Below, in pieces: positions 1 to 8,155 of a stretch of 64,000 nucleotides of DNA. The position numbers and the translations under genes were made by a program. Each line of letters starts with the position of its first letter. The stretch's first letter is position 1. Source of the DNA: Hymenobacter perfusus (GTDB lineage Bacteria; Bacteroidota; Bacteroidia; Cytophagales; Hymenobacteraceae); NCBI RefSeq assembly GCF_003944765.1, contig NZ_RWIU01000001.1, positions 186,001 through 250,000 of the forward strand, given 5' to 3'. The notes under the pieces were generated by a model, which was given only the letters and a program-made list of their open reading frames with translations, ran no database searches and was not told the origin of the DNA.

Positions 1-227
1 CGGATCTGCTCGATGAGCGTAGCGCGCCGGGCCATCCCGCCCATCCCGGCCCACTGGGCGGCATTGTCGGGGAAAGGCTCGATGCGGGAGTGCATATCGT
101 TGGTGTGCAGAATGGTCAGGCGCAGGGCCTTTTTATCGGCGGCCGCAGCAGGCAGCGCAGCCGCGCCCATCAGGCCCAGAGAAGCGGCCCCCAGGCCGGA
201 GTATTTCAGAAATTCGCGACGGTCCAC
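1..227 (-). CDS. Metallophosphatase (5'-nucleotidase N-terminal half), 3' end beyond window
   Basis: Only the first 75 codons are present. The frame opens at a GTG (227) followed by a twin-arginine motif (RREFLK), a hydrophobic Ala/Leu/Gly stretch and an AxA-like cleavage region, so Tat export is likely. After it comes ILHTNDMHS, the first metal-binding motif of the calcineurin-like domain of 5'-nucleotidases (UshA/YfkN family). No ATG is available near the Tat motif, which is why GTG is chosen. The preceding gene on the same strand (352-1107) encodes only the C-terminal 5'-nucleotidase domain, so the two probably make one periplasmic nucleotide-hydrolysing unit. The specific substrate cannot be read. 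Confidence 0.8.
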   Translation of the reverse strand, partial: MDRREFLKYSGLGAASLGLMGAAALPAAAADKKALRLTILHTNDMHSRIEPFPDNAAQWAGMGGMARRATLIEQI

Positions 228-231
228 GGTT

Positions 232-352
232 GGAATGTGCTGAATGTGATGGAATGGGAGAAATGTGAAAATGTGATTGGGGCCTAAGGGAAGACGTTAC
301 CGCGAAGTTTCATTCCGCACATCCGTCCTCATTCCCCTCACATGGCTCACAT
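232..352. repeat. Imperfect long inverted repeat between the nucleotidase halves
   Basis: The left side carries repeated ATGTGA units (232-276) and the right side (about 305-352) carries their complement TCACAT, giving an imperfect palindrome of roughly 35-40 nt per arm. It fills almost all of the spacer between the two nucleotidase genes and belongs, with lower similarity, to the family of unit-built intergenic palindromes seen at 4312, 33241, 34008, 42567 and 52502. Confidence 0.5.
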
Positions 353-1107
353 TAAAACTTCACCCGGCCTTCTACTTTGGCCTCGATGGGTTTGCCTTGC
401 TTGGTTTGCTCCTGGATGTACTCGGCAATGGCGGAGCGCAGCAGCACGCCGGTGCCACGCGGCTTGAGGGCTTTGAAGAACACCATGTTGTCGCCACCCC
501 CGGCCAGGTAGTCGGAAATGGCGATGGTGTAAGTGCGGGCGGCGTCAAAGGGCTGCCCATTGATGAGAATGTTCTGGGCCTTACCATCGGCCCCTACCGT
601 GTAGGTAGCGCCTGAAACGGCCATTTTGATGCGGTTTGCATAGTCGAACAGCTGCTGTACCACGGCCCCGGAAGCATCCAGTACCACCAACTCATTCTCA
701 AAAGGCATTAGCTCAAACACCGAGCCCATGGTCACGGCCCCGGCCGGAATGGGTGCCCGTAGCCCCCCGTTCGACATCACGCCCAGATCAACGGGCTGGT
801 TCAGCTCCCGGCTGGCGCGCACCCGCTGTATATCCCCCACGAAGTTAGCCAGTGGCGACTCGCCGCTGTTCTTGGTGATGGCTGCCGGAGCCTGGCCTAT
901 CACGGCCGTCATCTGGTCGGTAACACGCTGGCGGTAGGGCGCAATGGTAGCGGCGGCCTGGGCGTTATCAGCCAGGGCTTTGCCTACGGGCTGGGCCGTA
1001 ACGGGGGCCAGTTGCGCCTTGGGCAGGTAGCCCCCGTTACGGCAGGCCGAAAAGAGCAGGCCGGTGGCCAGCCACAGCCCCAAGCTACGGTTTACAAATT
1101 TGTTCAT
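352..1107 (-). CDS. 5'-nucleotidase C-terminal domain lipoprotein
   Basis: 251 residues. The N-terminus is a lipoprotein signal with the acylated cysteine at residue 22 (LLFSAC). The rest matches the substrate-binding 5'-nucleotidase C-terminal domain: SNGGLR near the middle, then SVFELMPFENELV and a C-terminal SDYLAGGGDNM segment. The catalytic calcineurin-like half is absent here and is encoded by the next gene downstream (ends at the left edge). The family normally carries both domains on one chain, so this is a split arrangement. It presumably acts in the periplasm, anchored to a membrane. Separation by 124 bp containing a palindrome argues against a simple frameshift. Start ATG is only 4 nt from a TACCTTTG box. 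Confidence 0.85.
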   Translation of the reverse strand: MNKFVNRSLGLWLATGLLFSACRNGGYLPKAQLAPVTAQPVGKALADNAQAAATIAPYRQRVTDQMTAVIGQAPAAITKNSGESPLANFVGDIQRVRASRELNQPVDLGVMSNGGLRAPIPAGAVTMGSVFELMPFENELVVLDASGAVVQQLFDYANRIKMAVSGATYTVGADGKAQNILINGQPFDAARTYTIAISDYLAGGGDNMVFFKALKPRGTGVLLRSAIAEYIQEQTKQGKPIEAKVEGRVKF

Positions 1108-1111
1108 TGGG

Positions 1112-1119
1112 CAAAGGTA
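1112..1119 (-). promoter_or_regulatory. TACCTTTG -7 box almost touching the ATG at 1107
   Basis: On the minus strand TACCTTTG matches the Bacteroidota sigma -7 consensus TAnnTTTG and is followed by only four bases before the ATG. Transcription would start at or inside the first codon, implying a leaderless or near-leaderless message. No convincing -33 TTG was found, so this is a motif-level call. Confidence 0.45.
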
Positions 1120-1137
1120 AGGCGAGAAACCGGAGAC

Positions 1138-2367
1138 CTACTTCGTGAGGTCGTAGCTCAACAGTCCAAAAATCCTGGTGACGGCAGTGGTAGTGCCAGT
1201 AACTGTTGAGAAACCATTACCCCGTTCCAGTCGCGCTTCAACCCCTAATTTACGCTGTCCTTCTTTCCCGATGCGCAATCCTATTCCTCCTGTACCCAGC
1301 AGTTCGAATCGGCGAATGGTTCTGTCAACAACTAATCCTACTCCAGTTGGATTGATGGTGAATGTTGGGAACAGATATAGGTGCGACTTTTCTTCTAAGG
1401 CAAAGCCTCCGCCGAAGCCAAGTTGGAGATAAGGTCGCACTTTGCCTTTGCGTGCGGTATACCGTAATATCAGAGGCATCCGAATGTAGCTCAAAGTAAG
1501 TGGGGCCGATGCCGCGCCGTTTCCAGTACCGGAAGACGAGTAAACAGTGTACTCTTGCGCGTGATAGTATGCCTCCAACTGCAGCGAGAGTTTCTCGCTA
1601 ACCGCCGGTATCGTTAAATTTACTCCAAGGCCAACAAGGGGATCAACTGACCCAGCGTATTTTCCATCTGAGTTAAATGAGCTGCCTGTAATAGAAAGCG
1701 TACTAGTGCCCGCGCCAGCTAATACTAACAGCGTCAGATGGTCTTTGGGCCGCTGACCCATATTGGTGTTGCGAGGCACCTCGGAAGCTGAACAGTTATT
1801 GTAGCGGGTTACAAGATCAGCCAGTGCCTGCGCGCGTAAAGGTAGGCGTAGAATATATCGTTGCACGGCCGGGCAGTCCTGGAACGCGGTGGCAAGAGTA
1901 TTCCGGTAAATAAATTGCTCTTCGCTAACAAACTGGTTGTCCTGTTGCACCCGTACTGTGCGCTGCACCAATTCTACTACGGGCTCCGCAGCCACGCCCA
2001 GATAGTAGCGCTCTTTGTCGGCACCATCACGGAAACTATAGACGCTGGCCTTGCCGGCGGCCAGGATTTCCAAAAAGTACTGCTGGCGCTGGCTGGCGGT
2101 GTCGGTGATAATTTTGTGCGATTCGTATAACCGGACGCGGGGAAAGCCGTAGCCCCGGATCTGGGCTGGAGTATACTCGGTTACCTCAGCTCCGGCAGCG
2201 GTGCGGAAACGAGCTTGGCGGGCACTGCGCTGCGCGCCACGGTAATCCACTTCTCCGCGCAGCGTGTCGCCGCTTAAAGTCACAACGTAGCCTGGTACAA
2301 AGTTAGTTTGAGCAGAGAGGTCAATAGCAGCTAGCAGGAATACAATTGACAGTAAGAGTTTTTTCAT
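1138..2367 (-). CDS. Outer-membrane beta-barrel protein, function unknown
   Basis: 409 residues from the ATG at 2367, chosen because it begins a clean signal peptide (MKKLLLSIVFLLAA, cleavage after LSAQ) whereas the open frame upstream is GC-rich read-through. Residues about 25-190 form a conserved-looking N-terminal domain (FVPGYVVTLSGDTLRGEVDY) common in Bacteroidota surface proteins; the second half has alternating hydrophobic strands, Gly-rich turns and a short terminal strand, as in PorT-like eight-stranded barrels. No enzyme motif is visible. Probably an outer-membrane protein; the ligand is unknown. It stands alone, transcribed away from mutA. Confidence 0.75.
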   Translation of the reverse strand: MKKLLLSIVFLLAAIDLSAQTNFVPGYVVTLSGDTLRGEVDYRGAQRSARQARFRTAAGAEVTEYTPAQIRGYGFPRVRLYESHKIITDTASQRQQYFLEILAAGKASVYSFRDGADKERYYLGVAAEPVVELVQRTVRVQQDNQFVSEEQFIYRNTLATAFQDCPAVQRYILRLPLRAQALADLVTRYNNCSASEVPRNTNMGQRPKDHLTLLVLAGAGTSTLSITGSSFNSDGKYAGSVDPLVGLGVNLTIPAVSEKLSLQLEAYYHAQEYTVYSSSGTGNGAASAPLTLSYIRMPLILRYTARKGKVRPYLQLGFGGGFALEEKSHLYLFPTFTINPTGVGLVVDRTIRRFELLGTGGIGLRIGKEGQRKLGVEARLERGNGFSTVTGTTTAVTRIFGLLSYDLTK

Positions 2368-2539
2368 GTACGCAGAAACAGAAGGAGTGTAAAAAGGGTG
2401 TTTTGCGAGTTGGGCCAGAGGTAAAGGTACACGTATTGTTGAGTGGTGACAAAGCTGGCTTTCCCCTCCCGAACCGGTATCTTTAGCCCCGCCCCTGCGG
2501 GCTTCCCGTTCACCCCACCCCACCCCACTCCGCCGCCTT

Positions 2540-4315
2540 ATGGCCGATTCGCCGCGCCCCGCGCCTGTTTCGTTTTCTGAGTTTGATGCCCTGACCACCG
2601 CCCAGTGGCAGGAGCGTATCACCCGCGACCTGAAAGGAAAAGACCCCGCCGCCCTTACCTGGCAAACGCCCGATGGCTTTTCCGTGCAGCCTTTTTACCA
2701 CCAGGAAGCTCTGGCAGCACTGGGTGGCAGCCCCGCCCCCCAGGTACGGCCGGCCCGCTGGCGCAACGTGCCTACCTACCAGGTGCCGGCCCTGGAGCGC
2801 GGCCACGCCACCATTCATCGGGCCGCCGAAGCCCTCACGCGGGGAGCCGACGGCGCGCACTTCGTACTGGCCCATGCCGAAGGCTTCGATGTGGAGTACC
2901 TGCAGCAGCACATGGCGCTGGCCGACACCTACGTCGGCTACACGGTGCGCGGGGGCAGCAGCGCGCTGCTGGCGCGCCTGGCCGCTTTAGGCACAGCCCC
3001 GCGCGGCTTTCTGGTTACCGACCCCATTACCCGCCATTCGCCCAACCTGCCGGCCCAGCTGGAGGAAGTCCGCCAGGCGGTGCAGCTGGCCCGGTCCTGG
3101 CCGGAATTCAAGGCGCTGGGGCTGGATATGGCGTTCTACAGCAACCGGGGCGCTACCGTCACCCAGCAGCTGGCCTTCACCCTGAGCACGGCCGCCGCCT
3201 ACCTGAGTGAGCTGCCCAACGCCAGCCTCGCGGTGGCCGACGTGGCCGCCGCCATGCAGGTACAGATTGCTGTGGGGCCGAACTACTTCTTTGAAATTGC
3301 CAAGCTGCGGGCGTTGCGCCGCCTGTGGGCTACGCTGCTGCACGCCTACGGCCTGCCCGCCGAGCTGGCCACCGAGCTGCCCGTCTTCGCCAGTACGGCC
3401 ACCTGGAGCCAGACCACCCTCGACCCGCACACCAACCTGCTACGCACCACCACCGAGGCCATGAGCGCCGTGCTGGCCGGGGCCGATGCCGTGAGCGTGG
3501 GCGCATTCGACTGCCTGTTTCACGCTCCCAACGAGTTTGCCGAGCGCCTGGCCCGCAACCTGCCAGTGCTGCTGCGCGAAGAAGCCGGCCTCGACAAGGT
3601 GCAGGACCCGGCCGCCGGCTCCTACTACCTCGAAACCCTCACCGACCAGCTGGCCCGCGAAGGCTGGGCACTGTTCCAGAAAGTGCAGGCCCAGGGCGGA
3701 CTACCAGCCGCTACCGGCCTGGTGATGCAGGAGCTGCACGCCTCGGCCCAGGCGCAGTTCCGGCGCATTGCCACCGGCGAACAGGTGGTGGTGGGCACCA
3801 ACAAATTCCAGAACCCCCACGAAACCTTCGACTACAACCCCAAGCGCCTGCTGCGCAGCCGGGACTTCGACAGCACCCGCGCCACCTACCCGGCTGAGGT
3901 GCTGCGCCTGGCCACGGCCCTGCACTTTGAGCGCCGGGAGAAAAAGAAGAAGCGGGCGGCCCTGGTGCTGCTGGGCGCCCACACCAACCAGATTATCCTG
4001 GAATCCTTCCTGCTGACGCTGCCGGAGCAGGAGCGCCCCGAGCTGCGCGACTCGCACCCCGAAGGTACGCTGTCGGTCCTGTTTTCCTCGGCCGAGGAGG
4101 CCACGCTCATGTACGCCACGCCCGAACAGTTCGGCCGCCTGGCCCGCGCCATCAGCCACGTCCCCATCGACGAGCCGAACTTTACTCCGGAGCCCCTGCT
4201 CACCGCCGACCTAGCCACCTTGCAGGAAGCCGTGCAGCTGTTCGGCTTCCAGGAATTCTCGGTGGAAGGCTACACCACCGAAGCCGTACTGGCCCGTTTG
4301 CAGGGGAAGAAGTGA
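2540..4315 (+). CDS. mutA: Methylmalonyl-CoA mutase small (beta) subunit
   Basis: 591 residues. The TIM-barrel mutase domain is clear (VGPNYFFEIAKLRALRRLW, and DPAAGSYYLETLTDQLA, both mirrored in the large subunit). The C-terminal tail after the KKKKR run (about residue 470) has no DxHxxG cobalamin motif, as expected for the non-catalytic small subunit. It pairs with the large subunit encoded 126 bp downstream to convert methylmalonyl-CoA and succinyl-CoA in the cytoplasm. The accessory GTPase meaB is at 21.8 kb. The TGA stop lies inside the left arm of an intergenic palindrome. ATG at 2540 gives the usual short N-terminal extension before the barrel. Confidence 0.93.
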   Translation: MADSPRPAPVSFSEFDALTTAQWQERITRDLKGKDPAALTWQTPDGFSVQPFYHQEALAALGGSPAPQVRPARWRNVPTYQVPALERGHATIHRAAEALTRGADGAHFVLAHAEGFDVEYLQQHMALADTYVGYTVRGGSSALLARLAALGTAPRGFLVTDPITRHSPNLPAQLEEVRQAVQLARSWPEFKALGLDMAFYSNRGATVTQQLAFTLSTAAAYLSELPNASLAVADVAAAMQVQIAVGPNYFFEIAKLRALRRLWATLLHAYGLPAELATELPVFASTATWSQTTLDPHTNLLRTTTEAMSAVLAGADAVSVGAFDCLFHAPNEFAERLARNLPVLLREEAGLDKVQDPAAGSYYLETLTDQLAREGWALFQKVQAQGGLPAATGLVMQELHASAQAQFRRIATGEQVVVGTNKFQNPHETFDYNPKRLLRSRDFDSTRATYPAEVLRLATALHFERREKKKKRAALVLLGAHTNQIILESFLLTLPEQERPELRDSHPEGTLSVLFSSAEEATLMYATPEQFGRLARAISHVPIDEPNFTPEPLLTADLATLQEAVQLFGFQEFSVEGYTTEAVLARLQGKK

Positions 4316-4440
4316 TTTAGTGAAATGGTGAATTAGTGAGCTTGATGTGCTGGTATCATGACCCATAACACTGGGGCCAGCAACATTTTCAACTTTCTAT
4401 TTCCTCCACTCGCTGAATCGCTAAATCACTAAATCACACA
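4312..4440. repeat. Unit-built intergenic palindrome between mutA and mutB
   Basis: Left arm 4312-4344 is made of 8-bp units GTGATTTA, GTGAAATG, GTGAATTA, GTGAGCTT; right arm about 4401-4438 is the complement of similar units (AAATCACT type). The centre contains its own stem (TGTGCTGG with CCAGCAACA). The arm includes the mutA stop codon and ends two bases before the mutB ATG, so it forms the whole spacer. It may act as a structured leader or attenuator inside the mutAB transcript; that role is inference. Confidence 0.6.
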
Positions 4441-4441
4441 C

Positions 4442-6586
4442 ATGAAGCCCGACTTCTCAACTATAGCCTACGACGCGGCCACGCTGCCCGCGCCGGCCCC
4501 TGCTTCTGAGGCCACTACCGCTACGCCCGAGGGCATTGCGCTCAAGTCTTTCTATACCGCCCACGACGTGCAGCACCTCACCCACCTCGGGTTTGGGGCC
4601 GGGCAGGCGCCCTACCTGCGCGGGCCCTACAGCACCATGTACGTGCAGAACCCGTGGACCATCCGCCAGTACGCGGGCTTCAGCACGGCCGAGGAAAGCA
4701 ACGCCTTTTACCGCCGCAACCTGGCCGGCGGCCAGAAGGGCCTGTCGGTAGCCTTCGACCTGGCTACGCACCGGGGCTACGACTCCGACCACCCGCGCGT
4801 GGTGGGCGACGTGGGCAAGGCCGGCGTGGCCATCGACTCAGTGGAAGACATGAAGTTGCTGTTCGACCAGATTCCGCTGGACCAGATGTCGGTGTCGATG
4901 ACCATGAACGGGGCCGTGCTGCCCATTATGGCCTTCTACATTGTGGCGGCCGAGGAGCAGGGCGTGAGTTCCGATAAGCTCACGGGCACTATTCAGAACG
5001 ATATTCTGAAGGAGTTCATGGTGCGCAACACCTACATCTACCCGCCCGAGCCGAGCATGCGCATCATTGCCGACATCTTCGCCTACACGGCGCGGCACAT
5101 GCCCAAGTTCAACAGCATCAGCATCTCGGGCTACCACATGCAGGAGGCCGGCGCCACCGCCGATATTGAGTTGGCCTACACCCTGGCCGACGGCGTGGAG
5201 TACGTGCGCGCCGGTCTGCAGGCGGGCATGACCATTGATCAGTTTGCGCCCCGGCTGTCGTTTTTCTGGGCCATTGGCATGAACCACTTCATGGAAATTG
5301 CCAAGCTGCGCGCCGGCCGGCTGCTGTGGGCCAAGCTCATCAAGCAGTTCGGAGCCGAAAACCCCAAGAGCTTGGCCCTGCGCACGCACTGCCAAACCTC
5401 GGGCTACTCGCTCACCGAGCAGGACCCGTTCAACAACGTGGCCCGCACCGCCATTGAGGCTTTGGCCGCGGCGTTGGGCGGCACCCAGAGCCTGCACACC
5501 AACGCCCTCGACGAGGCCATTGCCCTGCCCACCGACTTCTCGGCCCGCATTGCCCGCAACACCCAGCTCTACCTCCAGCACGAAACCGACATTACCCGCG
5601 TGGTGGACCCCTGGGGCGGCTCCTACTACGTGGAAACTCTCACCCACGAGTTGGCCGATAAAGCCTGGGCCCTGATTCAGGAGGTGGAGGAGCTGGGCGG
5701 CATGGCCAAGGCCATTGAAACCGGCCTGCCCAAAATGCGCATCGAGGAGGCCGCCGCCCGCAAGCAGGCCCGCATCGACTCGGGCAAGGAAACGGTGGTG
5801 GGCGTGAACCGGTACCGCGTGGACGAGGCCAGCAACATCGAGGTGCTCGACATCGACAACGATGCCGTGCGCGAGTCGCAAATTACCCGCCTCAACCACA
5901 TCAAAGCCACCCGCGACAACGCCGCCGTGCAAGCCGCCCTGGCCGCCCTGACGGAAGCCGCCCGCTCCGGCGCCGACAACCTGCTGGCGCTGGCCGTACA
6001 CGCGGCGCGGCTGCGGGCTACGCTAGGCGAAATTTCGGATGCGCTGGAGGCCGTGTATGGTCGCCACCAGGCCACTATCCGCGCCATTTCGGGCGTGTAC
6101 TCGCAGGAAATGAACTACGACGAGGAATTTGCCAAGGCCCGCCAGGCCGCCGACGACTTTGCCGCCCAGGAAGGCCGCCGCCCCCGCATGATGGTGGCCA
6201 AAATGGGCCAGGACGGCCACGACCGGGGCTCCAAAATCATTGCCACCAGCTTCGCCGACGTGGGCTTCGACGTGGACATTGCCCCCCTCTTCCAGACGCC
6301 CGCCGAGGTAGCCCGCCAGGCCGCCGAGAACGACGTGCACGTGGTGGGCGTGAGCAGCCTCGCCGCCGGCCACAAAACCCTGATTCCGCAGCTGATCGGG
6401 GAACTGCAGCAGCTCGGCCGTGAGGATATCCTCGTCATTGCCGGCGGCGTCATCCCCGCCCAGGACTACGATTTCCTCTACAACGCCGGCGTGGCCGGCG
6501 TCTACGGCCCCGGGACGGTTATTGCCGTAGCCGCCCAGGAGATTTTGGGGAAGCTTGGGAGTAACTTTAATCTTTCAAATTTTTAA
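4442..6586 (+). CDS. mutB: Methylmalonyl-CoA mutase large (alpha) subunit
   Basis: 714 residues, close to the normal length. Barrel hallmarks include [20 protein letters not shown] and [13 protein letters not shown]. The C-terminal cobalamin-binding domain has the DxHxxG motif at D591, H593 and G596 (GQDGHDRG), the lower axial ligand being H593. It therefore carries the catalytic, adenosylcobalamin-dependent activity interconverting succinyl-CoA and methylmalonyl-CoA. It partners with mutA just upstream and probably shares its transcript. Immediately downstream, 11 bp after the stop, an AT-rich gene of different composition begins. No cobalamin riboswitch is recognisable upstream of either subunit. 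Confidence 0.96.
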   Translation: MKPDFSTIAYDAATLPAPAPASEATTATPEGIALKSFYTAHDVQHLTHLGFGAGQAPYLRGPYSTMYVQNPWTIRQYAGFSTAEESNAFYRRNLAGGQKGLSVAFDLATHRGYDSDHPRVVGDVGKAGVAIDSVEDMKLLFDQIPLDQMSVSMTMNGAVLPIMAFYIVAAEEQGVSSDKLTGTIQNDILKEFMVRNTYIYPPEPSMRIIADIFAYTARHMPKFNSISISGYHMQEAGATADIELAYTLADGVEYVRAGLQAGMTIDQFAPRLSFFWAIGMNHFMEIAKLRAGRLLWAKLIKQFGAENPKSLALRTHCQTSGYSLTEQDPFNNVARTAIEALAAALGGTQSLHTNALDEAIALPTDFSARIARNTQLYLQHETDITRVVDPWGGSYYVETLTHELADKAWALIQEVEELGGMAKAIETGLPKMRIEEAAARKQARIDSGKETVVGVNRYRVDEASNIEVLDIDNDAVRESQITRLNHIKATRDNAAVQAALAALTEAARSGADNLLALAVHAARLRATLGEISDALEAVYGRHQATIRAISGVYSQEMNYDEEFAKARQAADDFAAQEGRRPRMMVAKMGQDGHDRGSKIIATSFADVGFDVDIAPLFQTPAEVARQAAENDVHVVGVSSLAAGHKTLIPQLIGELQQLGREDILVIAGGVIPAQDYDFLYNAGVAGVYGPGTVIAVAAQEILGKLGSNFNLSNF

Positions 6587-6597
6587 TCATATTTCAC

Positions 6598-7491
6598 ATG
6601 AACCTAATAGAAATAGCCAATCTCATTCGAAATAACATACAAAATATCAAATATGAATATAAATATTTAAGTGGTGAACAAAATCCTTATTACCTTCAAG
6701 GTCTAGGAAGATTAAGATTGGGATTGAGGAACATAAAAAATATACCTTATATACAAGATGAATTAGATAAAATTGAATCAACCTGGTTGTTTAAAAGTGA
6801 TGCCGATGAAACACGTGTTGACTATAGTAAAAATAGCGAAGTAGAGCCATACATTAAAAAAATACAAACTGGCCTCGAGTATCTCCTAAGGGTCTATAAT
6901 TCATCAAATTATGCTAACTCTGAGGATGTTATATATATTAGGCTTCCTGAACTACATTCGTTTGAAGAGCTTGCTAGGACAGCTAACGATCTAAGAAAGT
7001 CTATCGAGATACCTGTTCAATTAGATGATATAGGAGGTGATGTTGAGATTGTGTCCGCTGAAACTGGATCAATATGGTTAATTGTTTCAGTTGGATCGAT
7101 AGCTGCCATAAATTTAGTAGGCTCTTTATGCTGGGCAGCAATGGTTCTTAGGAAAAAGCATTTAGAAGCCAAAATATTTGAACAACATTTAAAAACATTA
7201 GAATTAAAAAACTCAGCCATTGAAGATTTTATAATGGCGCAAAAATCTCAACTTAGCAATATTTTAGCAAACGAAGCCGAAGCAATTTCTAACAAACACT
7301 ACAACAGAAATGAGCCCGAAAATATTGAAAGATTAAAGTTATCCATTAATACTATAGCAGATTTAATAGAAAAAGGAACGCAAATATTGCCTGCATCTAA
7401 AGATAGTGACACACAAAAATTATTTCCAGACTATAATAAAGGCAGCTTAATTGAATCAAGTATCAAACAAATAATGGGCTCATCAATATAA
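6598..7491 (+). CDS. AT-rich hypothetical membrane protein, likely acquired
   Basis: 297 residues with composition very unlike its neighbours: long runs of A and T, Asn/Ile/Lys-rich protein, by eye about 30 % GC against about 65 % around it. Visible features: a soluble N-terminal half (residues 1-150), one strong membrane segment at about 160-182 (SIWLIVSVGSIAAINLVGSL), then a charged, probably coiled-coil C-terminal half with NAxEA and LKLSINTIADLIEKG segments. I recall similar one-TM proteins as scattered, unnamed accessory proteins, but I cannot assign a function. It starts 11 bp after mutB and its TAA overlaps the next ATG by one base (TAATG), so it sits cleanly in the transcription unit without disrupting it. 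Confidence 0.75.
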   Translation: MNLIEIANLIRNNIQNIKYEYKYLSGEQNPYYLQGLGRLRLGLRNIKNIPYIQDELDKIESTWLFKSDADETRVDYSKNSEVEPYIKKIQTGLEYLLRVYNSSNYANSEDVIYIRLPELHSFEELARTANDLRKSIEIPVQLDDIGGDVEIVSAETGSIWLIVSVGSIAAINLVGSLCWAAMVLRKKHLEAKIFEQHLKTLELKNSAIEDFIMAQKSQLSNILANEAEAISNKHYNRNEPENIERLKLSINTIADLIEKGTQILPASKDSDTQKLFPDYNKGSLIESSIKQIMGSSI

Positions 7492-7928
7492 TGCGCATTC
7501 ACGACATCGACCAAGCAGACGCCGACATTGACTACTTCGCCACCGATGCGGCCGGGCACGTTGTGCACGTTGCGTCCGGGGGCGGGGTGCTGCCGGAATC
7601 GGTGGCGGCGGATGAGGTGGCGCTGCTGGAGCTGCACCAGTATTTCCTGACGCGACCGGAAACCGATTCGGCAGTGGCGGCCGCGCCGGCGGTGGCCCAG
7701 GACGGGGCCTACCCGGGAGCCGCCCGTTACGCCCGGCGCGGGCTGTTCTCCTTCGCCAAAACCCGCCTGCACGAGCGCACCGATACGCGCTACTACGCGG
7801 TGGCCCGGCCGCTGCGGCCCCTCACCCTGGCCGAGCTGCCCCCGCCGCTGGCGGAGCTGCTGGGGCGCACCCGGCTGCCGGGCTCCGCCGCCGAGCTGGA
7901 CACTCTTGAAGCCGCCAGCATCTTGTAA
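7491..7928 (+). CDS. Small conserved hypothetical protein
   Basis: 145 residues, GC-rich like the bulk of the window. No signal peptide or membrane segment. The N-terminus (MRIHDIDQADADIDYFA, then AGHVVHVASGGG) looks like a small cytoplasmic alpha/beta protein; no family name is recognised. The ATG shares its A with the TAA of the AT-rich gene before it, so translation may be coupled. Before the AT-rich gene arrived it probably followed mutB directly. A rho-independent terminator follows at 7935. Confidence 0.7.
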   Translation: MRIHDIDQADADIDYFATDAAGHVVHVASGGGVLPESVAADEVALLELHQYFLTRPETDSAVAAAPAVAQDGAYPGAARYARRGLFSFAKTRLHERTDTRYYAVARPLRPLTLAELPPPLAELLGRTRLPGSAAELDTLEAASIL

Positions 7929-7934
7929 ACTCCC

Positions 7935-7968
7935 AGCCCGGTCCGTTGCTAGCGGGCCGGGCTTTTTT
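7935..7968 (+). terminator. Rho-independent terminator after the mutAB unit
   Basis: An 11-bp GC-rich stem with one G-T pair (AGCCCGGTCCG with CGGGCCGGGCT), 7-nt loop, followed by six T. It lies 7 bp after the stop at 7928 and closes the mutA-mutB-hypothetical unit. Confidence 0.85.
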
Positions 7969-8155
7969 GGGCGTGTTGGGGAAGTTGAGGTGCGGGGCAA
8001 GTGCAAGGCCGCTGGTACGGGCGGGGTAGTCTGTATCCTGCTGATTTTGCCTACCTTCAGAATATACCCTCTTCGCGCCCAGCCGGATACGCAGGTCGGC
8101 CCGACCAACCGCCGGGGGTGCCTGGTTTCTGTTCCGCCTCCTAGCCACCCCACCC

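Noticed and set aside
228..351. Frameshift joining the two nucleotidase genes
   Set aside because: The halves are in the reverse order to the normal protein, each has its own export signal, and 124 bp lie between them, so it is a split, not a frameshift.
4838..6001. 387-residue minus-strand frame inside mutB
   Set aside because: Gly/His/Val-rich shadow of the mutase gene; no start context, no motifs.
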